64,000 nucleotides of DNA from positions 248,001 through 312,000 of the forward strand of contig NZ_CP019510.1 in the NCBI RefSeq assembly GCF_002002885.1. Direction: 5' to 3'. Of the stretch, positions 62,261 through 64,000 are shown one piece after another. A program made the translations under genes and the position numbers. Position 1 is the stretch's first letter. Every line of letters begins with the position of its first letter. This DNA is from Janthinobacterium sp. LM6. Its GTDB lineage: Bacteria; Pseudomonadota; Gammaproteobacteria; Burkholderiales; Burkholderiaceae_D. Below the pieces are notes generated by a model. The model saw only the letters and a program-made list of their open reading frames with translations. It was not told where the DNA came from and made no database searches.

Positions 62261-62836
62261 ATGTTCACGCAAGGCAGCTGGCTCAATCCACCGGAAAACT
62301 GGTCCGCCGACGGCGCGCAATTGCGCGTGACGACGGATGCGAACACGGATTTCTGGCGCAAGACCTCGTATGGTTTTATCCGCGACAGCGGCCATTTTTT
62401 CGGCACTGAAATCCATGGCGATTTTACGGCGCAGCTGCACGTGGCGGCGCAGTATGCGGCGCTGTACGACCAGGCCGGCATGATGGTGCGCATCGACGCG
62501 CAAAACTGGATCAAATGCGGCGTCGAATTTTCCGACGGCCAGCTCTTATTGAGCACGGTGTTGACGCAGGACAAATCCGACTGGGCCGTCAGCAGCGCGC
62601 CCGCCATGCCGGACGGTTTCTGGCTGCGCGTGACGGTGGCGCAAGGCGTGATCCGCGTCCAGTATTCGACCGATGGCCAGCGCTGGCCGCTGCTGCGCCT
62701 GGCACCATTTCCCGAGGCCGCCAGCTACCGCGTCGGACCCATGTGCTGCACGCCGGAACGGGGTGGCCTGGAGGTGGCGTTTTCCCGGTTTTCCATCGGT
62801 CCGGCGCAGCAAAAAGGCTTGCATGATTTGAGTTAA
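62261..62836 (+). CDS. DUF1349 family protein
   Basis: A 191-residue protein of the DUF1349 family (concanavalin-like beta-sandwich fold). Family marks are DFWRKTSYGFIRDSGHFF, YDQAGMMVRID and WIKCGVEFSDG. No signal peptide is seen. Function is unknown; distant relatives resemble carbohydrate-binding folds. The gene starts 26 bases after the pump genes and ends one base before the convergent NTF2-like gene. Confidence 0.88.
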   Translation: MFTQGSWLNPPENWSADGAQLRVTTDANTDFWRKTSYGFIRDSGHFFGTEIHGDFTAQLHVAAQYAALYDQAGMMVRIDAQNWIKCGVEFSDGQLLLSTVLTQDKSDWAVSSAPAMPDGFWLRVTVAQGVIRVQYSTDGQRWPLLRLAPFPEAASYRVGPMCCTPERGGLEVAFSRFSIGPAQQKGLHDLS

Positions 62837-62837
62837 A

Positions 62838-63236
62838 TTAAACCACCCACGTTTCGTGCAGATGGCGCCACAGCAGCGTTCCAGCCGGTGTCTTCTCATA
62901 CACGACGGTCGACAGCCGCTCCGTATTTTCTCCCCCCGGCAGCGATTGATACTCGCGGTAAGTCACGCTGGCGCCGGCGGCGTTGTCCTGGATCAATATC
63001 AGGTCGGAAATACGCATGATGAGGCCCGGACGGCTGCCGCCGGCGCCCTGGAAAAACGCCGTCAAGCCAGCATGATCGAGCTGCTTGCCGCCGGGCGACA
63101 CCATCGTGTAACCGGGCGAAAAACGCGCGAGCAAATCGGCGCAATGTTCGGGTGCCGTGGCTACGCCAGAGAGCCACTCGCGGATCAGCACATGCGTGGA
63201 TAACACGTCGTCAAAATAAGGATTCGTAGCGTTCAT
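62838..63236 (-). CDS. NTF2-like/DUF4440-type protein
   Basis: A 132-residue protein with the cone-like NTF2 fold expected of SnoaL/DUF4440 members: an N-terminal helix pair (FDDVLSTHVLIREWLSG), then PGYTMVSPGGKQLDHAGLTAFFQGAG and a C-terminal beta sheet ending LWRHLHETWV. Function is unknown. The ATG overlaps the stop of the MFS gene (63233-63236), so it is probably the second gene of that unit. Confidence 0.8.
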   Translation of the reverse strand: MNATNPYFDDVLSTHVLIREWLSGVATAPEHCADLLARFSPGYTMVSPGGKQLDHAGLTAFFQGAGGSRPGLIMRISDLILIQDNAAGASVTYREYQSLPGGENTERLSTVVYEKTPAGTLLWRHLHETWVV

Positions 63237-64000
63237 TTTTTGCTTGCTCCATGGTGATGTAAAAGGTCGAGAACGGCGCGGTTATCGATGCGCAGGCACA
63301 GCGCCAGCGGCAGCACGCACGAGACGGCGGCCAGCGCAAAACACCAGTGAAACACCTGCGCCGCGCGCGCATGCTGGGCGGGGTCGTCCAGCGTCGAAAT
63401 TCCCTGCGCCGCCAGCAAGCCGTTGAGCAGTACGCTCAGCAGCGCCACGCCCAGGCAAAATCCCAGCTGGCGGTTGATATTCCACACGGCGCTGGCCTGG
63501 CTCAGCTGCCCGTCCGGCGTGCGCAAAAACGCCGTGCTTTGCGCCGTGCTGCTGCACAAGCCGCCGCCAAAGCCCATCACGGCATACGCGCCGGCCAGCC
63601 AGAACAGCTGGCCCGCCGCATCCACCCGCAGCAGCATCAGCATGCCCGCCGCCTGCAGCAGCGCGCCAAAGATGAACAAGGGTTGCGGCCCCAAGCGGCG
63701 GTAGCTTTTACCCGTGAGCGAGATGGCCGCAAACGAGGCCAGCGCCCACGGCAGCATCAGCGCGCCCGCCGTCGATGCCGACATGCCCAGCACGCCCTGC
63801 AGGTACAGCATGGCCAGCAGGCTCACCCCCATGAACACGCCCGGCACCAGCAGGTACATCAGCATGGCGATGCGCAGCAGCGGTTCGGCGGCCAGGCGCA
63901 GGTTGAGCAGCGGCGTCGACTTGCGCAGCGCGCCGCGCACGTAGATCCAGGCGCAGGCGGCGCCCAGCGCCAGCACGCCGGCGCCAGCCAGGCCATCGCC
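63233..64000 (-). CDS. MFS transporter, 14-helix DHA2-like (partial)
   Basis: The C-terminal 255 or so residues of a major facilitator; the 5' end lies beyond the right edge. About eight helices are visible, with FMGVSLLAMLYLQGVLGMSASTAGAL and YAVMGFGGGLCSSTAQST, and a late NINRQLGFCLGVALLSVLL. These fit the DHA2 drug-exporter subfamily. It is translationally coupled to the NTF2-like gene downstream. The substrate is unknown. Confidence 0.88.
   Translation of the reverse strand, partial: GDGLAGAGVLALGAACAWIYVRGALRKSTPLLNLRLAAEPLLRIAMLMYLLVPGVFMGVSLLAMLYLQGVLGMSASTAGALMLPWALASFAAISLTGKSYRRLGPQPLFIFGALLQAAGMLMLLRVDAAGQLFWLAGAYAVMGFGGGLCSSTAQSTAFLRTPDGQLSQASAVWNINRQLGFCLGVALLSVLLNGLLAAQGISTLDDPAQHARAAQVFHWCFALAAVSCVLPLALCLRIDNRAVLDLLHHHGASKK

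Noticed and set aside
1-64000. tRNA, rRNA, insertion sequences or phage genes
   Set aside because: None was recognised by eye in the gaps or among the coding regions; a covariance search for tRNA was not possible here.

Overview
This window reads as a contiguous chromosomal stretch of a GC-rich betaproteobacterium, most likely Oxalobacteraceae (Janthinobacterium or Massilia-like). The reasons are the family content (cbb3 oxidase cluster with FNR, the MopB-type modE/modABC set, betaproteobacterial lipB/lipA and GlrKR) and the uniform codon bias; genus-level assignment is inference. No rRNA, tRNA, CRISPR array, integrase or insertion sequence was recognised. The window begins inside the last codons of one gene and ends inside an MFS transporter gene.

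Layout. 1-7.6 kb: an ECF sigma/anti-sigma pair, a hotdog thioesterase, a PepSY membrane protein, a YbhB-like protein coupled to an AraC regulator, a DUF2946-like membrane protein and a TonB-dependent receptor. 7.6-9.5 kb: a TacAT-like toxin-antitoxin pair and ung. 9.5-14.4 kb: lipA, lipB and ybeD, with a MocR regulator/Bcr-type MFS divergent pair inserted between ybeD and lipB. 14.7-19 kb: a FecR/DUF6600 protein, a LysE exporter, YedI and YiaA-like membrane proteins. 19-21 kb: a PAS-GGDEF-EAL protein. 21.3-34.3 kb: a microaerobic block with an FNR-box promoter, Aer-type aerotaxis receptor, hemN, a SafE-like protein, ccoI, ccoS, then ccoNOQPG and fixH from a second FNR-box promoter, and fnr itself on the other strand. 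34.5-37.6 kb: a large hybrid kinase. 37.6-40.7 kb: modABC-modE behind a ModE box. 40.8-42.6 kb: a sterol desaturase-family hydroxylase and a BASS transporter. 42.8-46.8 kb: a BON-domain gene and the glrK-qseG-glrR operon. 47-52.5 kb: an M16 metallopeptidase, a VOC protein and a Fur-box-linked AraC/methyltransferase pair. 53-64 kb: LysR/MFS, a SufR-like regulator, DUF2165, a MexHI-OpmD-like RND pump, DUF1349, an NTF2-like protein and the MFS edge gene.

How parts work together. The microaerobic block combines sensing (FNR), behaviour (aerotaxis), haem synthesis without oxygen (HemN), copper loading (CcoI) and the high-affinity oxidase. Two of its promoters have FNR boxes at the same distance from a putative -10. 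The gap between glrR and the BON gene holds a full sigma-54 control module: two TGTC-N10-GACA GlrR-type sites, an IHF consensus and a perfect -24/-12 promoter reading into the BON gene. This is the strongest candidate for an undescribed regulatory circuit here.

Two families of non-coding repeats also stand out: four 27-bp double palindromes built on GGGTCNGACCC, and three roughly 120-160 bp nested palindromes with a GTG-(G)CTC-type central hairpin, each abutting a stop codon.
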